NCBI GenBank assembly: GCA_030726915.1
Contig: JANRCR010000040.1
Span: 1 to 49,896, forward strand
Reading direction: 5' to 3'
Length of the DNA: 49,896 bases
Source: Candidatus Nanopelagicales bacterium
Lineage (GTDB): Bacteria; Actinomycetota; Actinomycetes; S36-B12
This document shows, piece by piece, positions 25,768-34,797 of the stretch. How positions within the stretch are numbered: position 1 is the stretch's first letter; each line of letters opens with the position of its first letter. The notes beneath the pieces are model-generated. The model saw only the letters and a list, made by a program, of their open reading frames with translations, ran no database searches and had not been told where the DNA came from. The position numbers were made by a program, and so were the translations under genes.

Positions 25768-26382
25768 GTGAGCACTGAAGCATCCGGCAGCGCAACACCT
25801 CGATCGCGGGCGCGTAGCGTCCATCCTCCAGCGGACGCCCACGTGCCGATACGGGCAGAGGGTGCGCCACGTCCCGGGGATGCCGTCCCGAGTCACTATC
25901 GCTGGTGTCTGGGATGCGGTGTTGACCATCCGACAGGACTGCATCTGCGAGCCATCGCGGGTGAGGGCATGTCCATGCTCAGCACGCTCGAGGTAGGCGA
26001 CTACCACCAGGGAGCGCCCGGTCTCGCCCACGGGGGTGTCATCGCGACGGCGATGGACGAGGCCATGGGAGTTCTCAACCGACTGCTGGCCGTGCCGGTG
26101 GTGACGGTGCATTTGGAGATTGACTATCGACGTCCCGTGCCGGTGGGCACCACACTGCACATCAGGACCGAAGTCGCGGGGCAGGTGGGCCGCAAGGTCT
26201 ATACCCGCGGGACAGCACATCTGGACGCACCGGACGGGCCCATCGCGGTCAATGCGGCCGCCCTCTTCCTTCAGGTGCCGCTCCAGCACTTCATTGATCA
26301 CGGAAGCCCGGATCACATTGCCGAGGCGATCAAGGAGCGCGCGGGGCGAGATGGTGAGTGGCAGCAGGAGGTCAACCCGTGA
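25768..26382 (+). CDS. Hotdog-fold thioesterase (PaaI-like)
   Basis: A 204-residue acyl-CoA thioesterase-family protein. The hotdog signature is AHGGVIATAMDEAMG (about residues 86-100), with a CLGCG motif before it and RRPVPVGTTLHIRTEV after. Such enzymes hydrolyse acyl- or aryl-CoA thioesters. The start is GTG 25768 with no strong ribosome-binding site. The stop overlaps the dut start, so it leads the dut-DUF3710 operon. Confidence 0.88.
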   Translation: MSTEASGSATPRSRARSVHPPADAHVPIRAEGAPRPGDAVPSHYRWCLGCGVDHPTGLHLRAIAGEGMSMLSTLEVGDYHQGAPGLAHGGVIATAMDEAMGVLNRLLAVPVVTVHLEIDYRRPVPVGTTLHIRTEVAGQVGRKVYTRGTAHLDAPDGPIAVNAAALFLQVPLQHFIDHGSPDHIAEAIKERAGRDGEWQQEVNP

Positions 26383-26864
26383 TGCCGGGCGAGCGCGTCG
26401 ATGTGCTGATCCAGCGGCTGGATCCGGGTCTTCCCCTTCCCGCGTATGCGCTCCCCGGTGACGCAGGTTTTGACCTGTGTGCCCGCGTCGATGTCACGTT
26501 GGCACCGGGGGAGCGATGTGTGGTGCCCACGGGAATCGCCATGGCTTTACCGGATGGCCTAGCGGCATTTGTCCATCCCAGAAGCGGCTTGGCCGCACGG
26601 GACGGCATTACGGTCGTCAATGCACCGGGCACGATCGACGCGGGATATCGCGGTGAAGTGAGTGTGTGCCTGTTGAACACGGACTCCCATAGAACCGTCA
26701 GCCTGCGTCGCGGTGACCGCATCGCTCAGGTGGTGATCCAGCCGGTGGCGCGGGCCCTCTTTCATGAGGCCGAGCGCCTTCCGGAGTCCCACCGCGGTGC
26801 CGATGGATATGGATCTACAGGTACCGTGACCTCCGCCAGTGTTGCTGCTATCGAGGAGTCCTGA
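26382..26864 (+). CDS. dut: dUTP diphosphatase
   Basis: A 160-residue trimeric dUTPase converting dUTP to dUMP and pyrophosphate, which keeps uracil out of DNA and feeds dTMP synthesis. All five motifs are seen: GDAGFDL, PRSGLA, GTIDAGYRGEV, RGDRIAQVV and RGADGYGSTG (Tyr replaces the usual Phe). ATG 26382 overlaps the thioesterase stop. GTG 26379 is an alternative with better spacing (7 nt) to AGGAGG. Confidence 0.96.
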   Translation: MPGERVDVLIQRLDPGLPLPAYALPGDAGFDLCARVDVTLAPGERCVVPTGIAMALPDGLAAFVHPRSGLAARDGITVVNAPGTIDAGYRGEVSVCLLNTDSHRTVSLRRGDRIAQVVIQPVARALFHEAERLPESHRGADGYGSTGTVTSASVAAIEES

Positions 26865-27439
26865 TGTCTAGCGAGTCTCGTCCGGATCCCCGAGTTGCGG
26901 GCCCCTGGGATGTGACCGAGGTGGACGGCGTGGATACGCGCATGGACTTCGGCAGCCTGTGGATCAGGGGGGTCGATGGGCTGCAGGTGCAGGCACAGAT
27001 GGATGACGCCACCAAAGTTGTCGGTCTCATAACCCTCACACTGGGCAGCGGCGCGGTGCAACTCCAGGTGTTTGCCGCACCGCGCACAGCAGGTCTGTGG
27101 GACGACGTGCGCAGCCAGCTGGCATCATCCGTGACCTCCCAGGGCGGGGTCATTGAAGAGGGCGAGGGGGAGTTCGGGATCGAACTCCGCGGGCGTGTGC
27201 CCGGTCAGGGAGGCCTTCAGCCCGTCAGATTTGTGGGTGTGGATGGACCGCGGTGGTTCCTGCGTGGGCTCTTCCTCGGTGATGCGGCGCCCGTGGGTGG
27301 CTCCCCCGAACTCGAGGGGGTCTTCCGTGACATTGTCGTTAACCGAGGGATCGAGGCCATGGCACCGGGTGAGGCTTTGATGATGACGTTGCCGGTTGCT
27401 CCGGATCCCGCGGAGGCGTCCGACCCGGCAGTCCCGTAG
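26864..27439 (+). CDS. DUF3710 family protein
   Basis: A 191-residue protein of the actinobacterial DUF3710 family (Rv2696c in M. tuberculosis, from memory). Marks are GPWDVTEV, LQVFAAPRTAGLWDDVR, GGLQPVRFVGVDGPRWFLRG (split) and FRDIVVNRG. The start shares one base with the dut stop (TGATG). The last 100 bp overlap the convergent hydrolase gene. Function unknown; soluble. Confidence 0.9.
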   Translation: MSSESRPDPRVAGPWDVTEVDGVDTRMDFGSLWIRGVDGLQVQAQMDDATKVVGLITLTLGSGAVQLQVFAAPRTAGLWDDVRSQLASSVTSQGGVIEEGEGEFGIELRGRVPGQGGLQPVRFVGVDGPRWFLRGLFLGDAAPVGGSPELEGVFRDIVVNRGIEAMAPGEALMMTLPVAPDPAEASDPAVP

Positions 27440-28085
27440 CCGATCGCACCGCCTGCTGCAGGAGTTTGACGTTGGGGTAGGCCGCCATGGCAAGGCGAGT
27501 GCGTGGTGCCGCGGCGCTCCAGCGGTACGCCGTTGCCGCCGGATGCAGGGGGTCACCGAGCCAACCCACCACAGACATGGGTCCCTGCAGGTGGACGAGA
27601 TCGAGAGCGTCAATGGACCGGGAAGCGCTCGCCGCCTGCATTGCCGTGGCGAGGGAGTCGCTGGTGTAGGAATCCCATCCCATCTCCAGCACCCGCGTGA
27701 TGTCCACGGCGGGCGACGCGTCTCGGATCCGCCGGAGCGTGTCGGGGATGCCGAGGGTCTTGATCTCGCGCGCGGCCATGGAGGTGAGAGCAGCGGTGCT
27801 ATCCGGGGGACCGGTCCAGGCGGGGAGAATGCAGACGCTGAGGCATTCCCGATGCGGTTGGGTGACGGCCCAGCGAGCCACCGCGTGGGCACCCAGACTT
27901 ATTCCGATCACGTGTGTGACCTGCGGAGTATCACGGGAGGCCGTGGCGATCTGGGCTGCCACCTCGTCCACATCGCCGGAGCGATCCTCCACGGTGATGA
28001 CGCGATGCCCATCGAGTGTGGATCCCAGCAGGGCCCGAGCTGCGGCGCCGGAGGATCCCGCGCCATGCGCGAGAAGGATGGTCAC
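27339..28085 (-). CDS. Alpha/beta hydrolase family protein
   Basis: About 248 residues from GTG 28085. The oxyanion region LLAHGAGSSG is at the very start and the nucleophile elbow is GISLGAHA; GWLGDPLHP near residue 185 could supply the Asp and His. The length of the tail is unusual: the last 30 residues (Pro-rich) lie antisense to DUF3710. A hydrolase at this position is also present in M. tuberculosis (Rv2695, from memory), so it belongs to the conserved block. Substrate unknown. Confidence 0.8.
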   Translation of the reverse strand: MTILLAHGAGSSGAAARALLGSTLDGHRVITVEDRSGDVDEVAAQIATASRDTPQVTHVIGISLGAHAVARWAVTQPHRECLSVCILPAWTGPPDSTAALTSMAAREIKTLGIPDTLRRIRDASPAVDITRVLEMGWDSYTSDSLATAMQAASASRSIDALDLVHLQGPMSVVGWLGDPLHPAATAYRWSAAAPRTRLAMAAYPNVKLLQQAVRSATGLPGRTPPRDPEQPATSSSKPHPVPWPRSLG

Positions 28086-28182
28086 CAACGCAGTGTGGCC
28101 GATGGGGTGCCGCGGGCGAGCGAGGTAGTCTGAAAGTGGGCCGTGGTGGTCCACCGTGCACTACCCCGCAAAGGAGCTCAGC

Positions 28183-28551
28183 GTGGCGAGATGGTGGTCC
28201 GCACTGACCCGCACGCAGGATCAGATGGATGCGGGTGAACTCAGCAGCCAGGCGGTTGCGGAGGGTGCCGACGTGATCGCCACGTGTGAGAGAGGCCGCC
28301 CCGTGACCGTGTGCGGCACGATCCGGTCGGTCACCCTGCGTCCTCGGGTCAACGTCCCCACCCTCGAGGCGGAGGTGTACGACGGCAGCGGGCATATGAC
28401 CCTCGTGTGGTTGGGCAGGCGGAGGCTGTCCGGGGTGGACGTAGGTCGGTCCATCACCGCTCACGGACGGGTGACGTGTCCGCACGGCAGCCCCATGATG
28501 TTCAATCCGTCCTATCGCCTCCATCCGGCCTCGGTTGAGGCAGAGCGATGA
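28183..28551 (+). CDS. OB-fold nucleic-acid-binding domain protein
   Basis: A 122-residue protein. An OB fold of the tRNA_anti type is read from VTVCGTIRSVTLRP, LEAEVYDGSGHMTLVWLGRR and ITAHGRV. The GTG start at 28183 follows AAAGGAG; an upstream in-frame GTG at 28156 has no such site. It overlaps the DUF3159 gene by 4 bp. It is a conserved actinobacterial partner of DUF3159 with a presumed role in RNA or DNA binding. Confidence 0.87.
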   Translation: MARWWSALTRTQDQMDAGELSSQAVAEGADVIATCERGRPVTVCGTIRSVTLRPRVNVPTLEAEVYDGSGHMTLVWLGRRRLSGVDVGRSITAHGRVTCPHGSPMMFNPSYRLHPASVEAER

Positions 28552-29288
28552 ACCCACCATCGGGCGGTGCCGGGGACGCCCCTGAGCCCGTGATTGAGCC
28601 TCAGACGCGCGCCGACGTACGCGAGGAACGCGTACTCCTGGACCGTGCCCTCGGTGGCTGGCGCGGAATGATCGACAGCGGCACCCCCACCGTGGTTTTC
28701 GTCATTGCCTATCTGGTGACGGGCAATCAACTCAGCATCTCCGTGTGGTGCGCTCTCGGGGCCGGTGCCGCAATCGCGCTGTGGCGAGTGGTGCGCAGGG
28801 AGAGTTTGCAGCAGATCGCAGCCGGTCTGATCGGCGTCGGTATCTCTGCCTTCGTCGCCTCGCGGACCCAGACGGGTGAGGGCTACTTCATCCCGGGTCT
28901 CCTGCAAAACATCGGTTATGGCGTCGCGGTCCTGGTGTCGATTCTCATCGGTTGGCCACTCATCGGAGTCATCGTGGGATTCCTCACGGGGCAGGGAGTG
29001 TCCTGGCGTGCGGACAAACAACTGCGACGTGTCTATTCAGCCGCGTCATGGATCTGGGTGGGCCTGTTTAGTCTTCGCATCGCGGTGCAGGGGCCCCTCT
29101 ACCTCGCGGGATGGGTCGGGCCGTTGGGTTTTGCCAAGATCATCATGGGAGTCCCGCTGTTTGTGGCCGCGGGCTACTTCACCTACCTGGTCTTACGTCC
29201 CACCTTCGCTGCGCGTCGCGCCGCCGCCGATGACACACCACCGGGGCCACCTGACGCCGACACACCGCCCGAGCAGGCTTCGGGCTAG
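28548..29288 (+). CDS. DUF3159 family membrane protein
   Basis: A 246-residue protein with about six transmembrane helices between residues 45 and 210 and conserved LGGWRGMIDSGTPTVVFVI at the N-terminus (DUF3159; Rv2693c in M. tuberculosis, from memory). The C-terminal tail is Pro/Asp-rich and probably cytoplasmic. It is convergent with the TrkA pair, with a 4-bp overlap. Function unknown. Confidence 0.9.
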   Translation: MNPPSGGAGDAPEPVIEPQTRADVREERVLLDRALGGWRGMIDSGTPTVVFVIAYLVTGNQLSISVWCALGAGAAIALWRVVRRESLQQIAAGLIGVGISAFVASRTQTGEGYFIPGLLQNIGYGVAVLVSILIGWPLIGVIVGFLTGQGVSWRADKQLRRVYSAASWIWVGLFSLRIAVQGPLYLAGWVGPLGFAKIIMGVPLFVAAGYFTYLVLRPTFAARRAAADDTPPGPPDADTPPEQASG

Positions 29289-29974
29289 GCAATCGGGGCG
29301 GGACTGTGGGGATGGTCATGATCGCTGAGCATGGTCTGCAAGGCCCCCTCCTGCTCCGGAGCGCACACGAAGATGAGTTCGTCACCGATCTCCAGCGAAT
29401 CATCACCGGTGGGCGTGATCACGCGTGGCCCGCGGACAATCGCGGCCAGGGCGGAGTCGGGCGGCCAGGTGAGCGAGCCCACCCGTGCCCCCGCGACCGG
29501 GGAGCCGACGGACAGGGTGATCTCAACGAGATCGGCCTGTCCCTGGCGGAAGGTGAAGAGGCGAACAAGGTCGCCCACGCTCACGGCTTCCTCAACGAGC
29601 GCGGACAGCATGCGTGGGGTTGACACGGCGACATCCACGCCCCATGACTCATCAAACATCCACTCGTTCTTCGGGTGGTTGACGCGGGCAACAACGCGAG
29701 GAACACCGAACTCCGTCTTGGCTAGGAGTGACACGACAAGGTTGACTTTGTCGTCCCCCGTGGCCGCGACCATGACCTGGCAATGCGCCAGGTCGGCATC
29801 TTCCAGCGCGGCCAATTCGCAGGCATCGGCCTGGAGTACAGCGGCTCCCTCCACGACACCGGGCCGGGCCAACTCGGCATCCTTGTCAATGAGCAGGACG
29901 TCGTGACCAAACCCGATGAGTTCCCGGGCAATGGATCGACCCACTTTGCCCGCCCCCGCGATAGCCACCCTCAT
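29285..29974 (-). CDS. trkA: TrkA-type potassium channel/transporter regulator (RCK), second of the pair
   Basis: A 229-residue RCK protein: a Rossmann NAD-binding domain (GAGKVG at residues 7-12, LLIDKDAE at the end of the second strand) and a C-terminal TrkA-C domain (about 145-215). Such proteins bind NAD(H), ATP or c-di-AMP and gate K+ uptake. Its ATG overlaps the stop of the upstream RCK gene by 4 bp. It corresponds in order to ceoC/ceoB of mycobacteria. Confidence 0.93.
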   Translation of the reverse strand: MRVAIAGAGKVGRSIARELIGFGHDVLLIDKDAELARPGVVEGAAVLQADACELAALEDADLAHCQVMVAATGDDKVNLVVSLLAKTEFGVPRVVARVNHPKNEWMFDESWGVDVAVSTPRMLSALVEEAVSVGDLVRLFTFRQGQADLVEITLSVGSPVAGARVGSLTWPPDSALAAIVRGPRVITPTGDDSLEIGDELIFVCAPEQEGALQTMLSDHDHPHSPAPIA

Positions 29975-30657
29975 GAGGCTCTCCCGGCCGGGCCATCGGC
30001 CTGATCGCGGTGATGCGCCAGGATGCCCTCCACGCGATCGTGGTCCGCGGAGGTGATGAGCATGTGCACCACATCCCCATCCTGTAGGACGCTATCGGCG
30101 GACACGAGCATGCCGCTGCCCAGTCGGGTCACGTATCCCACGCGAGCGCCGGTGGCCACTTCAAGGTCAGTCGTGGCGTGGCCGTACCAACTGGAATGCA
30201 CCGGGAGTTCGACCAGGGTCACGAGCCCGCTGGCGTCACGGAATTCCTCCAGGGACCCCTGGGGCAGGAGCCGGCGCATGATTTGACCGGTGGTCCACGA
30301 GACGGTCGCCACCGTGGGGATCCCTAGGCGCTGATAGACCTCCGCACGACGGGGATCATAGATGCGCGCTACGACGTGTTCGACGCCGTAGGTCTCCCGT
30401 GCGACCCGGGCCGCCAGGATATTGGTGTTGTCACCGCTACTGACGGCAGCAAAAGCCCGCGCGCGTTCGACACCGGCCCGTTCGAGTGTTTCGCGGTCAA
30501 AACCAATCCCCTTGACCGTCGTCCCCGTGAAGTGAGACCCCAGGCGCCGGAAAGCCTGTGGATCTTGATCCACGATGGCGACCGAGTGGCCCGTGGCATC
30601 GAGACGGTCGGCAAGCAACGCCCCGACTCGGCCGCAGCCCATGATGACGACGTGCAC
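29971..30657 (-). CDS. trkA: TrkA-type potassium channel/transporter regulator (RCK), first of the pair
   Basis: A 228-residue RCK protein with GCGRVG and AIVDQDPQAF in the Rossmann domain and a TrkA-C domain from about residue 140. GTG 30657 gives the expected N-terminus VHVVIMGCGRVG; the frame is open much further upstream but only antisense to the transporter promoter. It is divergent from the APC transporter across 79 bp, which must hold both promoters. The two RCK proteins probably assemble with each other and with a K+ transporter. Confidence 0.93.
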   Translation of the reverse strand: MHVVIMGCGRVGALLADRLDATGHSVAIVDQDPQAFRRLGSHFTGTTVKGIGFDRETLERAGVERARAFAAVSSGDNTNILAARVARETYGVEHVVARIYDPRRAEVYQRLGIPTVATVSWTTGQIMRRLLPQGSLEEFRDASGLVTLVELPVHSSWYGHATTDLEVATGARVGYVTRLGSGMLVSADSVLQDGDVVHMLITSADHDRVEGILAHHRDQADGPAGRAS

Positions 30658-30736
30658 GGCACGACCGTACACGCCCCGACAGGAGGGTAGGGCCGGTGGT
30701 GGGTGCATCGGGCTTCGGGACCTACCATGGCTGATC

Positions 30737-32686
30737 GTGCCGGTGGTAGACACCGCAAAGCGGCTGTTCTTTGGTCGAGCCTTGCGGAGCGACAGGCTGG
30801 AGGAGACCCTCCTGCCGAAGCGTGTTGCGCTTCCTGTTTTTGCCAGTGACGCTCTGTCATCCAATGCCTATGCCACACAAGAGATCCTCATCGTGCTGGC
30901 GGTGGGCGGGTTCTCGCTCTACACCGTCGGTCCGTGGATTGCTGCCGCCGTGGTCATCGTCTACTTCGTGGTCGTGGCGTCGTATCGCCAAAATGTTCGC
31001 GCCTACCCCAATGGGGGCGGGGACTATGAGGTCGTTTCCAAGAATCTGGGACCACGCTGGGGAGTCTTCACGGCCAGTGCACTCATGGTGGACTACACAC
31101 TGACCGTCGCGGTGTCGATCTCAGCTGCGGTCGCCAACCTGGGGTCGGTCTTTCCCGTCTTCAACGAGCATGGCCCCTGGTGGGCCGTGGGCATTGTCGT
31201 CGTCATGACTCTGATCAACCTGCGAGGAGTGCGAGAGTCGGGGACGGCTTTTGCGATCCCGACGTACCTCTTCATGGCCTGCATCGCCCTCATGGTCATC
31301 ACTGCGGCGATACGCATGGTTTTTGGCGCCGAACTCACGGCGGAGAGTGCGGGCTGGACGATCGTTGCTGAGGATCAGGTCATGGGGCTTGCTCTCCTCT
31401 TCCTCGTCGCCCGTGCCTTCTCCTCGGGCACAACAGCCCTGACGGGGATTGAGGCGATTGCCAATGGAGTCCCGTCCTTCCGCAAGCCAAAGAGTCGTAA
31501 CGCTGCCACCACCCTGCTCTTGCTGGGCGTCATTTCCATGAGCATGTTCGCTGCGATCACGTGGCTCGCTCTCGCCACCGGAGTCAAGATCACAAGCGAG
31601 GACTCCGACCTCGTCGGGCTACCGGAGGGCCAGCCTCAAAAGACCGTCATCGTGCAGGTGGCCCAGGCGGTCTTTGGCTCCTTCGACGTGGGGGTGCTGG
31701 TGGTCTCGCTGGCCACCGCACTCATCCTGGCGGTGGCGGCCAATACAGCATTCAACGGATTCCCGGTCCTGGGATCGATCCTCGCCCGTGACGGCTATCT
31801 GCCCCGCCAGCTGCATACGCGTGGCGATCGACTGTCCTACAGCAACGGCATCATCGCGCTGTCCACCTTCGCGGCCATCCTGATCGTTGTGTTTCAGGCG
31901 GATGTCTCTTCGCTGATTCAGCTCTACATCATTGGAGTGTTTACGGCGTTCACTCTCGGGCAGATCGGCATGCTGCGCCATTGGAATAGGGAGTTGTCTC
32001 GAGGGCCAACACCGGATGAGCGCAAGCGCATGCTCCGAGCACGCGTCGTCAATCTGGTCGGATTCCTCCTCACCGGCACCGTTCTCGCCATTGTGCTGAT
32101 AACGAAGTTCTTCCAGGGTGCCTGGATCGTGGTTGTCGCCATGCCCCTCATATTCCTGTTCATGCAGGGGATTCACCGCCACTACGACCGGGTTAAGGAT
32201 GAGTTGGTTGTGGGTGATGACGAACACATGACACTGCCGTCCCGGGTCCATGGCATCGTTCTTATCTCGAAGCTGCATAAGCCGGCTCTGCGTGCACTCG
32301 CGTACGCGAGGGCGACACGGCACGATTCGCTCGAGGCATTGACGGTGGACGTGGATCCCGGCGAGACGGCTGCGCTACGACGTGACTGGGAGCGGCGTGA
32401 TATCCCGGTCACGCTGCGCGTGGTTGACTCGCCCTATCGCGAGGTCACTCGGCCCATCATCGACTACATTAAGCGCATGCGGCGCGAAAGCCCGCGTGAT
32501 TTGGTGACCGTCTACGTGCCGGAGTACGTCGTAGGCCACTGGTGGGAGCAGATACTGCACAATCAGTCTGCGCTGCGACTGAAGACTCGGTTGTTGTTTG
32601 CGCCGGGTGTCATGGTGGTGAGCGTGCCGTGGCAACTTGCCTCCTCCGATACCAAGTCAGACTCTGCTGATTGGCGGAGTTCCTAG
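30737..32686 (+). CDS. APC-superfamily transporter, KimA-like (probable K+ importer)
   Basis: A 649-residue protein from GTG 30737 (GTG 30743 is also possible; no clear ribosome-binding site, so it may be leaderless). The N-terminus LFFGRALRSDRLEETLLPKR followed by FASDALSSNAYATQEILIVL closely resembles KimA (YdaO), the c-di-AMP-controlled K+ importer of Bacillus. About 12 transmembrane helices follow (residues 30-500), then a roughly 150-residue cytoplasmic domain. The adjacent RCK pair supports potassium. An amino-acid permease role is the alternative. Confidence 0.85.
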   Translation: MPVVDTAKRLFFGRALRSDRLEETLLPKRVALPVFASDALSSNAYATQEILIVLAVGGFSLYTVGPWIAAAVVIVYFVVVASYRQNVRAYPNGGGDYEVVSKNLGPRWGVFTASALMVDYTLTVAVSISAAVANLGSVFPVFNEHGPWWAVGIVVVMTLINLRGVRESGTAFAIPTYLFMACIALMVITAAIRMVFGAELTAESAGWTIVAEDQVMGLALLFLVARAFSSGTTALTGIEAIANGVPSFRKPKSRNAATTLLLLGVISMSMFAAITWLALATGVKITSEDSDLVGLPEGQPQKTVIVQVAQAVFGSFDVGVLVVSLATALILAVAANTAFNGFPVLGSILARDGYLPRQLHTRGDRLSYSNGIIALSTFAAILIVVFQADVSSLIQLYIIGVFTAFTLGQIGMLRHWNRELSRGPTPDERKRMLRARVVNLVGFLLTGTVLAIVLITKFFQGAWIVVVAMPLIFLFMQGIHRHYDRVKDELVVGDDEHMTLPSRVHGIVLISKLHKPALRALAYARATRHDSLEALTVDVDPGETAALRRDWERRDIPVTLRVVDSPYREVTRPIIDYIKRMRRESPRDLVTVYVPEYVVGHWWEQILHNQSALRLKTRLLFAPGVMVVSVPWQLASSDTKSDSADWRSS

Positions 32687-32704
32687 CCGTGCGCCCGTGA
32701 GTGT

Positions 32705-34615
32705 CTACGCGGTGCGCTGTGATGGAGGGCTGGCTATCGAGCCCGTGAAGAAGGCCTCGTGCCATAGAGCCAGCATGAGCAGGACGAAAATTCGCCGTGA
32801 CGCGTCGATGTGTCCGGCTGCATGAGCGGCGGCTAGGTCCTCGACAACCGACATGTGGATGAGCTGCTGGAGGAAGGCGCTGCGGCGGATGGGCGCCAGT
32901 ACCGCATCAGGGTCCTCCGACAGCCAATGGCGCAGCGGGGTGGGAAAGCCCAACTTGGCGCGCTGCTGAGTCGTCGTGGGCACGCGCCCTTGGAAAGCGC
33001 GACGAAGAAGCCACTTGGTGGTGCCCTCCCGATACTTCAAGGAGTCCGGTATTCGTGCGGAGACCCGGGCGACGTCCACATCCAGGTAGGGGACACGCAG
33101 CTCAAGGGAATGCGCCATGGTCATGCGATCGGCTTTGGCCAGGATGTCACCACGCATCCAATAGTCAATATCAACCAGCTGCATCTGCTGAGACTCCGAC
33201 AGGTCCTCGAATCCGGGATAACTCCCAGCGAGGCTGCGTCCCGGCGACATGTGCGCACAATCCACGGGGTCTCGCAGGAGCCGCCGTACTTCGTCGGTCC
33301 GGAAGATGTAGGCGTTGCCGATGTATCTGTCCGCGAACTGTGTGGTGGCCCGCTTGAGATAGTTGCGGCCGGGGAAGTCCCAACGCGCTCGCCCCGCGCG
33401 TGCGGCCAGGCGACGCAAGGGCCGGGGAAGTCGTCGAATGTGTTCTAGGGCCAGGGGTTCGCGGTAGATGCGGTAACCGCCGAAAAGTTCATCGGCACCC
33501 TCTCCCGACAGCACTACCGTGACGTGTTCACGGGCTTCGCGTGCAACGAAGTACAGCGAGACAGCGGATGGATCGGCAACGGGCTCGTCGAAGTACCACG
33601 CAATATCGGGTAGCACCGCTAGGTACTCGTCGAGGCTGACGACGATCTCATGGTGATCCGTGCCGAGACGGTCGGATACCTCCCGTGCTTCCGCATGTTC
33701 ACTGACCGTTTCGAAGCCGACGGTGAACGTCTTCACGGGATCAAGGCCCTGTGCCTCGCGAATCTCCTGGACCAGGGTGACGGTGATGGCACTATCGATA
33801 CCGCCGCTCAAGAAGGCGCCCACGGGGACATCCGCGATGAGGTGATGAGCCACGGAGTCCTCAAGGACTTCCCGCACCTCGGCCGTCATAGCGGGCTCGT
33901 CGTGGTCGTCCTCGTCAAACTCGTATCTCCAGTAGCGACGGGGCGTGAACACGGGATCGTTGAGGTCGATCACAGCAACATGTCCGGGTTCGAGCCGCTC
34001 GATCCCGCTGAAGAAGGTCTGGGAGAGGGGGTTGTACTGAAACGACAGGTAATTGACGATCGCCTCACGATTGATGTCCGGCACCTCGGCAGCGGACACC
34101 AGGAGGCTCTTGATCTCGGAACCAAAGGCCGCAAGGTGGCGAGCGCCGTCGGATTCATTCAGTTGGACGTAGAGGGGCTTAATGCCGAAGGGGTCACGCG
34201 CCAGGATGAGCTGGTGGCGGAGTGCGTCGTAGATGCAGAAGCCGAACATCCCGCGGAGTGAGCGCAACATTCCATCCAGGTCGTCTCGTCCCTGCTCCTC
34301 GTAGAGGCGCACGATGGTGTCCGTGTCACTGCTGCTGCGTGGCGCCCGACCCGCGACGGCCAAGTGTTCATCAAGTTCGCGGTAGTTGTAGGTCTCACCG
34401 TTGTAGACGATGGCGACAGTGCCATCCTCGCTCCACATGGGTTGATGGCCACCGGCAATATCGATGATGGACAAACGTCTCATGCCGAAGGCAAAGTCCT
34501 CACCCACGTAAGTCCCGGAGTCATCAGGCCCTCGATGGACAATCACGTCCAACATCGGATCGATCGCCCGTGCCGTGCGCTCCGCAGGGCCGAGGACGCC
34601 GGCAATTCCGCACAT
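32705..34615 (-). CDS. asnB: Glutamine-hydrolysing asparagine synthase
   Basis: A 636-residue AsnB. The N-terminal class II glutaminase begins with the catalytic Cys2 (MCGIAG), with HRGPDDSG and YNGETYNYREL following; the synthetase domain has the PP-loop LSGGIDSAI (about residue 275). It makes asparagine from aspartate, glutamine and ATP; relatives amidate other substrates such as peptidoglycan diaminopimelate or antibiotic precursors. It is convergent with the KimA-like gene (18 bp) and divergent from acnA. It is not part of the core block in mycobacteria, so it may be an insertion here. Confidence 0.92.
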   Translation of the reverse strand: MCGIAGVLGPAERTARAIDPMLDVIVHRGPDDSGTYVGEDFAFGMRRLSIIDIAGGHQPMWSEDGTVAIVYNGETYNYRELDEHLAVAGRAPRSSSDTDTIVRLYEEQGRDDLDGMLRSLRGMFGFCIYDALRHQLILARDPFGIKPLYVQLNESDGARHLAAFGSEIKSLLVSAAEVPDINREAIVNYLSFQYNPLSQTFFSGIERLEPGHVAVIDLNDPVFTPRRYWRYEFDEDDHDEPAMTAEVREVLEDSVAHHLIADVPVGAFLSGGIDSAITVTLVQEIREAQGLDPVKTFTVGFETVSEHAEAREVSDRLGTDHHEIVVSLDEYLAVLPDIAWYFDEPVADPSAVSLYFVAREAREHVTVVLSGEGADELFGGYRIYREPLALEHIRRLPRPLRRLAARAGRARWDFPGRNYLKRATTQFADRYIGNAYIFRTDEVRRLLRDPVDCAHMSPGRSLAGSYPGFEDLSESQQMQLVDIDYWMRGDILAKADRMTMAHSLELRVPYLDVDVARVSARIPDSLKYREGTTKWLLRRAFQGRVPTTTQQRAKLGFPTPLRHWLSEDPDAVLAPIRRSAFLQQLIHMSVVEDLAAAHAAGHIDASRRIFVLLMLALWHEAFFTGSIASPPSQRTA

Positions 34616-34797
34616 GCGCCGGGGCCTCCTTTGCTCTGCGGTCAGCTACTCCGCGGTCAGTTCCGCGTGCGTCACGCTAACAGGTGAGGTGGCTTCACCC
34701 GATGGATGAGGGCGCTCGGGTCGCCGGCCTCCGTCTCGGTTATCTTGACCGTGACGATGACGACCCGGGCATCCTGCTTCGGGGAGAGGAGACGTCG
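34616..34797. promoter_or_regulatory. Divergent asnB/acnA intergenic region
   Basis: This 182-bp gap is the longest in the window. GCGGTCAG occurs twice (34638-34645 and 34653-34660), 15 bp apart on the asnB side. An inverted repeat GGTGA...TCACC lies near 34682-34698. GGAGAGGAG just before 34798 is the acnA ribosome-binding site. I could not assign promoter boxes reliably. Confidence 0.35.
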
